In this document: positions 1-6,815 of the stretch, piece by piece | How the letters are laid out: each line of letters begins with the position of its first letter | Position numbering within the stretch: position 1 is the stretch's first letter | Assembly (NCBI GenBank): GCA_021791995.1 | Contig: JAJYVN010000034.1 | Span: 1-16,135, forward strand | Reading direction: 5' to 3' | DNA length: 16,135 nucleotides | Origin: Bacillota bacterium | GTDB taxonomy: Bacteria > Bacillota > Sulfobacillia > RBS10-35 > JAJYVN01 | Notes under the pieces: generated by a model | Databases searched by the model: none | Seen by the model: the letters and a program-made list of their open reading frames with translations, nothing else | What the model was told of the DNA's origin: nothing | Program-made: the position numbers and the translations under genes

Positions 1-298
1 TTCCGGCCAAGGAAGGGACGTTCTATTTTGACACTGCTAAATCCTGGTTCCATCATCTCCTATATTACCCTATACATTCCAACTGCCCGCCCCACAAAAG
101 TGCAGGGCACCCGTAGATAACTGATCCACATAACGATAGGCGAAGGTTGTATACTGCCGTTATGTGCCGTTATGGAAGATACATTGTCAACAAACGAGTG
201 TGGTAAAGTTGATTGCGTGCACTACCGGCACGCTGCAGCGGTGGAATCGTAAGGGCCTTCGCAAAGCCAAGCGGACACCAATCAACCGATGCGATGAC
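1..298. other. Non-coding region upstream of the IS200/IS605 relic
   Basis: No supported gene lies here. The first 200 bases are visibly more AT-rich than the rest of the window. They hold a perfect tandem repeat of TGCCGTTATG (155-174), an inverted partner CACATAACG (127-135), a short hairpin at 215-233 (GCGTGC / GCACGC) and the palindrome CGCTGCAGCG at 231-240. A TTGACA at 28-33 has no -10 at a workable distance. The region ends at TGAC (295-298), which I take as the insertion site of the mobile element. It may be an ordinary intergenic region whose upstream gene lies outside the window. Confidence 0.5.
155..174. repeat. Tandem 10-bp direct repeat with upstream inverted copy
   Basis: TGCCGTTATG occurs twice back to back. 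The nine bases CACATAACG at 127-135 are the exact reverse complement of CGTTATGTG at 158-166, separated by 22 bases. This arrangement suits a dimeric protein-binding site or a stem-loop. No gene in the window is obviously controlled by it and the function is unknown. Confidence 0.6.
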
Positions 299-315
299 CA
301 AAAAGGCGGCGCAAG

Positions 316-336
316 CCCCTGCCTTTCGGCATGGGG
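316..336 (+). repeat. Left-end hairpin of IS copy A with bulged T
   Basis: CCCC-TGCC, loop TTTC, GGCA, one unpaired T (332), GGGG. The stem is eight base pairs with a single bulged T on the 3' side. IS200/IS605 transposases recognise subterminal imperfect hairpins carrying an extrahelical T, so this fits the TnpA-binding hairpin. Copy B has the same structure with one compensatory base-pair change. Confidence 0.8.
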
Positions 337-412
337 ATAAGCCGTTCCCGTCCGGGCGTTTTAGGAGTTCGCTGCCGATTCATCAGGCCACACTGCGCTG
401 TATCATGAGAAC

Positions 413-786
413 ATGCGGATCGTTGTGCGGTCGAACCAGGGCGTGGTGTTCTCGTGCAAGCACCACGTTGTGTGGGTGTCCCAAGCACCGGCGCAAGGTG
501 GTCGTGGACGACATGGCTGAGCGGCTCAAGGCCATCATCTGTTCCGTTGTCGCGGAGCGGGATGCAGTGGTGATCGGGATGGAGGTGGACCAGCAGTTCG
601 GGATCCACAGGCTGATGCGGCTGGTGAAGGGACGCTCCCCGCGGGGTACCCCGGGAGGAGTTCCCGCATCTGCGGAGCCGAGGACCAACCATGGGGACCA
701 ACCGCTCTTTCGTCGGGACGATGGGAGGTGCGCCCCTTGCAGTCATCCAGGAGTGCATCGAAAACCAGAAGAAGGTCGGAAGGTAG
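413..786 (+). pseudogene. tnpA: tnpA pseudogene, IS200/IS605 Y1 HUH transposase (copy A)
   Basis: When read through frame changes, the product is a near-complete IS200-type single-strand transposase. The first frame gives MRIVVRSNQGVVFSCKHHVVW (21 residues, 413-475). A +1 shift near 476 leads to CPKHRRKVVVDDMAERLKAI, and a second +1 shift at 645 leads to REEFPHLRSR and AVIQECIENQKKVGR, ending at TAG 784-786. Comparison with copy B shows an in-frame 33-base deletion at the GAGGTG at 582-587 that removes the HVH metal-binding motif. The nucleophile tyrosine of the family's YxxxQ motif reads Cys (ECIENQ; YIENQ in copy B). The product cannot be active. Confidence 0.88.
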
Positions 787-938
787 TGCGTCTTTGGTGT
801 GCGAGTTGTCCTTACCGGTGCCGGTGTCGTGTGGACGCTGGTGGACGGCGAAACTCAAAACCGGCGAGGCAGACCGATAGCGCCTGCCTCGGCAAGGCAC
901 TGCCCATTGATTGCGGTGAGTTTGATAGAATGCAAGGC

Positions 939-2087
939 ATGGAGCGCAAGGGGTACAAGTACCGTTTCGACCCTACGGAGGATCAGGCACGTGAACGGGC
1001 TTGGAGCTTCGGCTGCGTCCGCTACGTGTACAACGGGGTGTTGGCCCCGCGCACCGAGGCGTGGTTTGAGCACCACAAGCGCATTGACTACGCAGAAACG
1101 GATCGGCTCTTGGTGCGGATGAAGAGGGACGTGGAGAAGTCCTGGCTGACCAAAGTTTCCTGCGTTCCGCTCCAAGAGGCCCTGCGGTATTTCGCTGCGG
1201 GTCGCGCCCAGTACCCGCACTTTCACCGGAAGCATGATCGAGAGAGGGCCGCATACCAGATCGGTGGCTTCCGGTGGAAAGAGGGAACCCTTGCGGTCGC
1301 CGAGATGAATGCGCGGCTCGACACCCGTTGGGCGCGGCCGGTCGATGCAGAACCAACCGGCGTCACGGTCCGAAATGACCCCGCCGGCCGTTCCTTCGTC
1401 TCTTTCTCGACCGAAGACGATGTTGCCAGGTTGCCCGAGGTCAACGCGAGCGTTGGCCTCGACCTCGGGTCACTGGATACCGTCGTTTTGGCCACAGGGG
1501 AGAGGGTGGGATAACGAAGGCTTTTCTGCCGGGATGAGAAGCGGCTGGCGAAGGAGCAGCGGCGTATGTCCCGTAACGAGAAGGGCTCGCGCAACCGAAC
1601 CAAGGCACGACGCAAGGGGGCCCGCATCGCTGATCGGCGGCGGGATTGCACGCACAAACGCAGCACGTGCAGCATCCACGAACATCAGGTGGTATGCGCT
1701 GAGGGTTGGAACGTGAAGGGTATGTTGCCGCACCCGACGTTGGCCTAGAGCATTGCCGAGGTTGGTTGGGGAGCGTTGCTGCGGCAACGGGCGTACAAGG
1801 CGCGCTGGTACGGTGGCACCTTCGTTCCGATCGAGCGTTTCTATTCCAGCCGCAAGCGGTGCCACGCCTTTCGCCGTACCGTGGACCACCTCCCGCTTGA
1901 GGTGCGCTGTTGAGAGTGCCCCGTATGCGGCGCGGCCCTGGCCCGGGATGTGAATACCGCACAGAATAGCAAGGATGCAGGGCTCGCGGAATTGGCCGCC
2001 GGGCTGGCGGCGTCGGCCTGTGGAGGGGACGATCGACCTACACGGAAACGGGTGGGTGAGCCCCGCCGAAGTGGGAAAGCTCAGTGA
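939..2087 (+). pseudogene. tnpB: tnpB pseudogene (IS605 OrfB, RuvC-like RNA-guided nuclease)
   Basis: One reading frame runs from ATG 939 (or ATG 930) to TGA 2085-2087 and matches TnpB along its length. It opens with MERKGYKYRFDPTEDQ, then SFGCVRYVYN, then the RuvC-I motif GLDLGSLD, the second acidic region HQVVCAEGWNVKGM, and a C-terminal CPVCG followed by ARDVNTAQN (third RuvC Asp). In-frame stops interrupt it at TAA 1512-1514, TAG 1746-1748 and TGA 1911-1913; no frameshifts are seen. The first zinc-ribbon pair is degraded (CHAF instead of CxxC). Short in-frame deletions are likely after EALRYF and near GARIADRRRD. TnpB normally cuts DNA under guidance of an omega-RNA made from the element's right end. 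This copy can make only fragments. Confidence 0.9.
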
Positions 2088-2102
2088 GCGATCACTGGGA
2101 AT

Positions 2103-2133
2103 CCCCCGGCTTGAGCCGTAGGGAGGAGTTCAA
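2103..2133 (+). repeat. Right-end hairpin and cleavage-type end of IS copy A
   Basis: CGGC (2107-2110), loop TTGA, GCCG (2115-2118), flanked by C-run 2103-2106 and GGG 2121-2123, with unpaired TA between. It is followed by GAGGAGTTCAA ending at 2133. In TnpB systems this segment is also the scaffold part of the omega-RNA, and the bases just beyond (from 2134) would be the guide. The hairpin is imperfect, in keeping with decay. Confidence 0.65.
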
Positions 2134-2162
2134 AGTTAACCCAGATCGGAGTGGAAGACACG

Positions 2163-3056
2163 GTGCAACCAACCCTTCGCTCGGGATTCGTCGCGCTTGT
2201 CGGTCGATCAAACGTTGGGAAGTCCACGCTGGTGAACCGATTGGTGGGCGAAAAAGTTAGCATTGCCTGCGATAAGCCGCAGACGACGCGCAACCGCATT
2301 CTGGGTGTGGTGCATCGACCCGGCGCTCAATTGGTTCTCGTCGATCTCCCCGGGGTGCACCGATCCAAGAGTCGATTGGGCGAGGGCATGAACGCTTTGG
2401 TGCGCGATACATTAGAGGGGATCGAGACTTGTTGCCTAGTCGTGGATGTGGCTGCGCCCGCGCCGCGCGAGGAGGATCGTAGGGCGGCTCGTCTTGTGGC
2501 CCGCTGCGACTGCCCGAGGGTGCTTGTGGGCAATAAGTCCGACCTCGTGTCCGAGGAGGTAGCCACCGAACGTGTCGGGGTCTACGCGGCGCAGGGGGAC
2601 TTTGTCGATACAGTGCTCGTTTCTGCCGAGACTGGCCAGGGTTTGGATCGGTGGTTGGAATGTATGGTCCAACGGATGCCAGAGGGTCCCCCATATTTCC
2701 CGGAGGATGCCGTAACCGATCAGCCCGAACAGTTTCTGGTGAGCGAACTGGTTCGAGAACAGGCCCTGATGCATCTGCGCGAAGAGGTGCCGCATGCGGT
2801 GGCTGTCGTCATCGAAACGTGGCAGACCCGCCCCAACGGGATGATCTATATCGCGGCCACCCTGTATGTGGAGCGGGAGTCCCAGAAGGGCATCGTTATC
2901 GGAGCACACGGATCGATGCTGTCGGCGATCGGCCGCGCGGCGAGGGCGGAGGTGGAGCGCCGCCTTGGATCACAGGTGTATCTCGAGGTTCGCGTGAAGG
3001 TCAAAGAGGGGTGGCGCGATCGACCGGGCAGTCTGCAAACGCTCGGGTATCGATGA
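2163..3056 (+). CDS. era: GTPase Era
   Basis: Era is an essential GTPase that binds the 3' end of 16S rRNA and helps mature the 30S subunit. Motifs are in family order (residues from GTG 2163): P-loop GRSNVGKST at 14-22, QTTRNR switch I region, DLPG at 61-64 (DTPG is usual), NKSD at 124-127, SAETGQG as G5, and a C-terminal KH domain with the RNA-binding loop GAHG at 247-250. The length of 297 residues is normal. I prefer GTG 2163 because GGAG/GGAAG lies 5-11 bases upstream. GTG 2151 is in frame but its Shine-Dalgarno would overlap the start codon. The usual partner recO is absent and murC follows after 37 bases. The IS relic directly upstream means the original upstream context, and possibly the promoter, has changed. 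Confidence 0.95.
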   Translation: MQPTLRSGFVALVGRSNVGKSTLVNRLVGEKVSIACDKPQTTRNRILGVVHRPGAQLVLVDLPGVHRSKSRLGEGMNALVRDTLEGIETCCLVVDVAAPAPREEDRRAARLVARCDCPRVLVGNKSDLVSEEVATERVGVYAAQGDFVDTVLVSAETGQGLDRWLECMVQRMPEGPPYFPEDAVTDQPEQFLVSELVREQALMHLREEVPHAVAVVIETWQTRPNGMIYIAATLYVERESQKGIVIGAHGSMLSAIGRAARAEVERRLGSQVYLEVRVKVKEGWRDRPGSLQTLGYR

Positions 3057-3093
3057 GGATGGACGGCGGCGCTGCTTTCAAGGGGGGAAGGGT

Positions 3094-4494
3094 ATGTGGG
3101 GTCGGGAGACGCCGTTCCACTTCATCGGCATCGGTGGGCAGAGCATGAGTGGTCTTGCCCAGGCCCTCAGCCAATTGGGCTTTTCTGTGAGTGGTTCCGA
3201 TTTGCACCGAAATGAGCGCACCGAGGCACTCCGTGCCCTGGGCATTTTGGTATCGTACGGTCACTCATGGGCTGCGGTGGAGGGTCTCGCCCCGCAAGCG
3301 GTGGTTGTGTATACCACCGATGTGCCCGGAGACAACCCCGAACTGGGCGCAGCGCGTTACAGGGGTCTTGCGGTGGTGCATCGGTCGGTTGTGCTGAACT
3401 GGTTTTTGGAGGGGAATCTCCGTGCCGGATCAACGGACCCGATCGCTATTACCGGGACCCACGGCAAGACGACGACATCGGCCCTGATCGGTTACCTCCT
3501 TCTGCGGGGCGGACTCGATCCCAGCATCTTCGTCGCGACGGATCTGCCCTACCTCGGCGGGAACGTGCATCTCGGCACAGGTCGCGCGGTGGTGGCGGAG
3601 GCGGACGAGAGCGACGGTTCGCTTCTGGCTTACCACCCGCTCTGGACCGTCATGACCAACGTGGAGCCAGAGCACCTGGAGCACTACGACGATGACTTCG
3701 CCAACGTTGTTACCACCATGGAGCGCTTCTTGGACCAAATCCGACCGGGTGGCCACGCGGTTCTCTGTGCGGACGATGCGACCCTCTGGACGATCGGCCA
3801 AGACCGACCAGATGTCCTCTGGTATGGCCTGGGTCCCCGCGCCGAGTTGACCGCGAGGGATGTGCGCCTGGGGGAGGTCAGTACCTTTACGGTCCGTCGG
3901 GGGGAGGTCGAACTCGGATCCGTTGCCTTGTGCATCCCAGGGCGGCACAACGTGCAGAACGCGCTTTCTGCCATCGGCGTGGCGCTCGGTTACGGGATGC
4001 CGTTCCACCAGGTCCAGGAGATCCTCCCCGGGTTTACGGGATCCGCGCGGCGCTTTGAGGTGCTAGGAACCTTTTCTGGCGTTGCGGTGATCACCGACTA
4101 CGCCCACCACCCAACAGAGATCCGTGCCACACTGGCGGCCGCGCGTACCCGCTACCGCGGTCGCATCATCGCTGTGTTTCAGCCGCACCGCTACCAGCGG
4201 CTGTATAGCCTGTGGGATCTGTTTTTGGGTGCGTTTCGCGATGCGGATCACGTCATCGTCACAGATCCGTACGGACCGGCGGGCACCGTCCGTCCCGAGG
4301 GTCGCGCGGTGACAGACCTCGTTGCGGGGATTCGTGCGGGGAGCGGCGTGGACGCAGCGTACGTCTCCGACCGCGCCGAGATTGGGAAGCGATGTGCAGC
4401 TCTCGCTCGAAGCGGTGATGCTGTGTTGTTTTTAGGCGCCGGGGACATCGATGCGGTCGGTCGCGAATGGGTAGATCATCTGGCGATGCAGTGA
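3094..4494 (+). CDS. murC: UDP-N-acetylmuramate--L-alanine ligase MurC
   Basis: MurC adds L-alanine to UDP-N-acetylmuramic acid in the cytoplasm using ATP, the first amino-acid step of peptidoglycan precursor synthesis. Visible motifs are the N-terminal dinucleotide-fold loop IGIGGQSMSG (11-20), the ATP-binding loop GTHGKTTTS (121-129), EADESDGS, NVEPEHLEHY, GRHNVQNALSA, the GSARRFE and DYAHHPTEI (335-343) motifs of the C-terminal domain, and FQPHRYQR. The 466-residue length is typical. RRFE and YAHHPTE favour MurC; Mpl, which is related, remains a less likely alternative. The start is ATG 3094, preceded by a purine-rich site at 3081-3091. It probably shares a transcript with era. The stop codon TGA 4492-4494 is also the first three bases of the TGAC after which IS copy B is inserted. 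Confidence 0.94.
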   Translation: MWGRETPFHFIGIGGQSMSGLAQALSQLGFSVSGSDLHRNERTEALRALGILVSYGHSWAAVEGLAPQAVVVYTTDVPGDNPELGAARYRGLAVVHRSVVLNWFLEGNLRAGSTDPIAITGTHGKTTTSALIGYLLLRGGLDPSIFVATDLPYLGGNVHLGTGRAVVAEADESDGSLLAYHPLWTVMTNVEPEHLEHYDDDFANVVTTMERFLDQIRPGGHAVLCADDATLWTIGQDRPDVLWYGLGPRAELTARDVRLGEVSTFTVRRGEVELGSVALCIPGRHNVQNALSAIGVALGYGMPFHQVQEILPGFTGSARRFEVLGTFSGVAVITDYAHHPTEIRATLAAARTRYRGRIIAVFQPHRYQRLYSLWDLFLGAFRDADHVIVTDPYGPAGTVRPEGRAVTDLVAGIRAGSGVDAAYVSDRAEIGKRCAALARSGDAVLFLGAGDIDAVGREWVDHLAMQ

Positions 4495-4511
4495 CCAAAA
4501 GGCCGCGCAAG

Positions 4512-4532
4512 CCCCCGCCTTTCGGCGTGGGG
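4512..4532 (+). repeat. Left-end hairpin of IS copy B with bulged T
   Basis: CCCC-CGCC, loop TTTC, GGCG, bulged T (4528), GGGG. It is identical in shape to the hairpin of copy A at 316-336. The one stem difference is compensatory: T-A in copy A, C-G here. The 20-40 bases on either side also align between copies. Confidence 0.8.
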
Positions 4533-4607
4533 CGAGCGGTTCCCGTCCGGGTGCTTTCGGAGTTCGACGCTGGGTCATTATGCCACACTGCGCTGTACAG
4601 TGAGAAC

Positions 4608-5000
4608 GTACGGATCGTTGTGCGGTCGAACCAGGGCGTGGTGTTCTCCTGCAAGTAGCACGTTGTGTGGTGCGCCAGAGAACGGCGCCAGGTGGTCGTG
4701 CACGGCGTGGATGAGCGGCTCACGGCCCTCGTCTGTTCCGTTCTCGCGGAACGGGATGCAGTGGTGATCGAGATGGAGGTGATGCCAGACCACGTGCACA
4801 TGTTGGTCGAGGTGGACCCGCAGTTCGGGGCGCCAAGCTGGTGCGGCTACTGAAGGGACGCTCCCCGCGGGGTACGCCGGGAGGAGTTCCCGCATCTGCG
4901 GAGCCGACTACCGACCCTGGGGACCAACCGCTCTTTCGTCGGGACGATGGGAGGTGGGCTCCTTGCAGTCATCCAGCAGTACATCGAAAACCAAAGGTGA
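4608..5000 (+). pseudogene. tnpA: tnpA pseudogene, IS200/IS605 Y1 HUH transposase (copy B)
   Basis: Homologous to copy A's tnpA but damaged differently. The start codon position reads GTA, and TAG at 4656-4658 stops the frame after FSCK. A one-base loss near 4833-4840 shifts the frame before LVRLLKGRS, and an extra G at 4871 shifts it again before RREEFPHLRSRLPTL. The final stop is TGA 4998-5000. The catalytic parts are still readable: MPDHVHMLVEV with the HVH metal ligands at 4791-4799, and QQYIENQ with the nucleophile Tyr and the conserved Gln. It therefore serves as the reference for what copy A has lost. It is non-functional. Confidence 0.88.
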
Positions 5001-5098
5001 GGCCGGTGCTCGGGTCGCGATCTGAGCGTGCCCCCAATGGCGTTAGATGCCAGGGATACCCGGTAGGGAGGCAACCCGATAGGGTCTGAAGGCCACGG

Positions 5099-5126
5099 TT
5101 GACAACGCTTGTGAGCACGCTACACT
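5099..5126 (+). promoter_or_regulatory. Predicted sigma-A-type promoter of guaB
   Basis: Perfect -35 TTGACA (5099-5104), 16-base spacer, -10 TACACT (5121-5126). Transcription would start near 5131-5134, about 50 bases before the chosen guaB start. It lies about 25 bases beyond the right-end remnant of IS copy B, so it may be original to guaB or retained after insertion. No guanine riboswitch-like structure is seen. Confidence 0.7.
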
Positions 5127-5182
5127 TGCCAAAACCGGGGGGCCGGTTGGGGGTGTGGAGCGTGAGCGGGTTCCATGGTGCG

Positions 5183-6667
5183 ATGACGGAGCAGGAGTCT
5201 TGGGAGGCGAAGTTTGGGGAGACGGCGCTGACGTTCGAGGATGTGATGCTGGTCCCAGGAGCATCGGATGTGCTTCCTAGCGAGGTGGACACACGGACCT
5301 GGGTGACGCGGAATATCGAGCTGCAGATTCCTCTTCTGAGCGCAGCCATGGACACAGTGACCGAGTCCCGCCTCGCGATTGCCATGGCGCGCGAGGGTGG
5401 TATGGGCATCCTGCACCGAAACCTGACGCCTGAGCGCCAGCGAGCGGAGGTTGACAAAGTCAAACGCTCCGAATTCGGTGTGATCACCGATCCCTTCTTC
5501 CTTCGACCGGATAACACCATTGCCGATGCCCAGGAGCTAATGTCTCGCTATCACATCTCGGGGGTACCTGTGGTGGACGATAACGGTCGATTGGTTGGGA
5601 TCGTGACCAACCGGGATCTGCGCTTCGAAACGGAGCCGCACCGACCGCTGCGAGGGGTGATGACGAGCCAAGGTCTTGTGACCGCTTCGGCGGGGACCTC
5701 GTTGGAGGAGGCCAAGGCGGTTTTGGCGCGTCACAAAGTGGAGAAGCTGCCGCTCGTGGACGGGGACGGCCGACTCTGCGGCCTCATCACCACCAAGGAC
5801 ATCGAGAAGGCTCGTCGCTACCCGCGTTCCGCCAAGGATCCACAGGGGCGGCTGGTGGTGGGGGCCGCGGTCGGGGTGGGCTCGCGTGACACAGAACGGG
5901 CGGAGGGATTGGTCGCGGCAGGCGTGGACGTCGTTGTGGTGGACAGTGCCCACGGGCACAGTCGGCGTGTCATCGACTTCGCTCGTCGACTGAAGCAGGC
6001 CTTCCCCCAGTTGCAGGTTATGGCGGGTAACGTGGCGACTGCCGAGGGGACGGAGGCGCTCTGTGAAGCGGGCGTCGATGGGGTGAAGGTCGGGGTGGGG
6101 CCGGGGTCCATCTGTACCACGCGCGTGGTGGCCGGTGTGGGCGTGCCACAACTAACGGCCATCTGGCAGTGCGCTCAGGTTGCACGGCGCTACGGCGTGC
6201 CCATCATTGCGGACGGCGGCATCAAGTATTCCGGGGACATCCCTAAGGCCCTGGCTGCGGGTGCTCACTCGGTGATGGTGGGGAGCCTCTTGGCAGGGAC
6301 GGAGGAGACCCCTGGGGAGCTAGAGATCTATCAGGGTCGTTCTTACAAGGTCTACCGCGGCATGGGTTCGTTGGGTGCGCTCGAGGAAGGCAGTCGCGAC
6401 CGCTACTTCCAGGAGGGATACACCAAGCTTGTCCCAGAGGGGGTCGAAGGACGGGTGCCTTTCCGCGGTCCCGTGTCGGACATGATCTATCAACTGATCG
6501 GTGGGCTTCGCTCCGGGATGGGGTATTGCGGTACACGGGACATCGAGTCTCTCCGACGTAGCGGTCGGTTTGTGCGCATCACCGCTGCGGGACTACGGGA
6601 GAGTCACCCCCACGATGTTCAGATCACGCGCGAGCCGCCCAACTACCGCTGGGGAGACCAGTTTTAA
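5183..6667 (+). CDS. guaB: Inosine-5'-monophosphate dehydrogenase
   Basis: IMPDH oxidises IMP to XMP with NAD+, the committed step of GMP synthesis. From ATG 5183 the protein has 494 residues and opens with SWEAKF...LTFEDVMLVPG, aligning with the usual bacterial N-terminus. Two CBS domains follow (YHISGVPVVDDNGRLVGIVTNRD and VEKLPLVDGDGRLCGLITTKD are in the expected places). Then come DSAHGHS, AGNVATAEG, the active-site loop GPGSICTT with Cys311, ADGGIKYSGD, KVYRGMGSLGAL, and the flap RYFQE with Arg407-Tyr408. The end GLRESHPHDVQIT is canonical. A longer in-frame reading to TTG 5099 would start inside the -35 box and cannot be right. GTG 5153 and GTG 5162 are other options. No good Shine-Dalgarno precedes 5183, so the exact start is uncertain. 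guaA is not adjacent. Confidence 0.95.
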   Translation: MTEQESWEAKFGETALTFEDVMLVPGASDVLPSEVDTRTWVTRNIELQIPLLSAAMDTVTESRLAIAMAREGGMGILHRNLTPERQRAEVDKVKRSEFGVITDPFFLRPDNTIADAQELMSRYHISGVPVVDDNGRLVGIVTNRDLRFETEPHRPLRGVMTSQGLVTASAGTSLEEAKAVLARHKVEKLPLVDGDGRLCGLITTKDIEKARRYPRSAKDPQGRLVVGAAVGVGSRDTERAEGLVAAGVDVVVVDSAHGHSRRVIDFARRLKQAFPQLQVMAGNVATAEGTEALCEAGVDGVKVGVGPGSICTTRVVAGVGVPQLTAIWQCAQVARRYGVPIIADGGIKYSGDIPKALAAGAHSVMVGSLLAGTEETPGELEIYQGRSYKVYRGMGSLGALEEGSRDRYFQEGYTKLVPEGVEGRVPFRGPVSDMIYQLIGGLRSGMGYCGTRDIESLRRSGRFVRITAAGLRESHPHDVQITREPPNYRWGDQF

Positions 6668-6815
6668 GTTCCAACCGCAGATGCGTGGTAACGACCAGGT
6701 CCCGCCGTGGGCATTACCGACCGGCCCATAGGTCCCTGCACCCAACGGGCGTTTTCATGCCCGAAGGAAGCAGGCCCCATGGAGGCGAAGGCATCCCCTG
6801 AGGTGTGTCGCTCGG
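6668..6815 (+). other. guaB to lipoprotein intergenic spacer with a small hairpin
   Basis: The spacer is 148 bases long. CGGGC (6746-6750) and GCCCG (6759-6763) form a five-base-pair stem with an eight-base loop, without a following T-run, so it is a poor intrinsic terminator. I see no convincing promoter and no riboswitch core. Confidence 0.35.

Larger units (their letters stand above)
299..2133 (+). mobile_element. Decayed IS200/IS605-family element (copy A: tnpA + tnpB)
   Basis: The content is in the usual order for an IS605-type element: left-end hairpin (316-336), tnpA (413-786), tnpB (939-2087), right-end hairpin (2103-2123) and a TTCAA right cleavage-type end (2129-2133). There are no terminal inverted repeats or target duplications, as expected for this family of single-strand transposons. 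The left boundary follows TGAC (295-298), the same four bases that precede copy B. Both genes are broken: tnpA by two frameshifts, loss of the HUH motif and loss of the catalytic tyrosine, and tnpB by three in-frame stops. The element cannot move itself. The right end lies about 30 bases before the start of era. Confidence 0.85.
4496..5073 (+). mobile_element. Truncated IS200/IS605-family relic (copy B, tnpA only)
   Basis: The sequence aligns with copy A from the base after TGAC (4492-4495) through the left-end hairpin and tnpA. There is no tnpB. After the tnpA remnant, CGGTAGGGAGG-CAA at 5061-5073 resembles the right-end bases CCGTAGGGAGGAGTTCAA of copy A, so the relic may keep both ends with an internal loss. 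The right boundary is tentative. It lies between murC and the guaB promoter and breaks neither gene. Confidence 0.75.

Noticed and set aside
213..1514. A 433-codon open frame in this interval
   Set aside because: It is a chance fusion of non-coding sequence, the middle of the tnpA relic and the first half of tnpB in one frame, not a single protein.
2111..2140. TTGAGC with GTTAAC 18 bases later as an era promoter supplied by the IS
   Set aside because: The -10 match is poor and the -35 falls within the hairpin loop and stem of the IS right end; not convincing.
6668..6815. Riboswitch upstream of the lipoprotein gene
   Set aside because: I compared by eye with c-di-AMP, fluoride and other common cores and saw no match.
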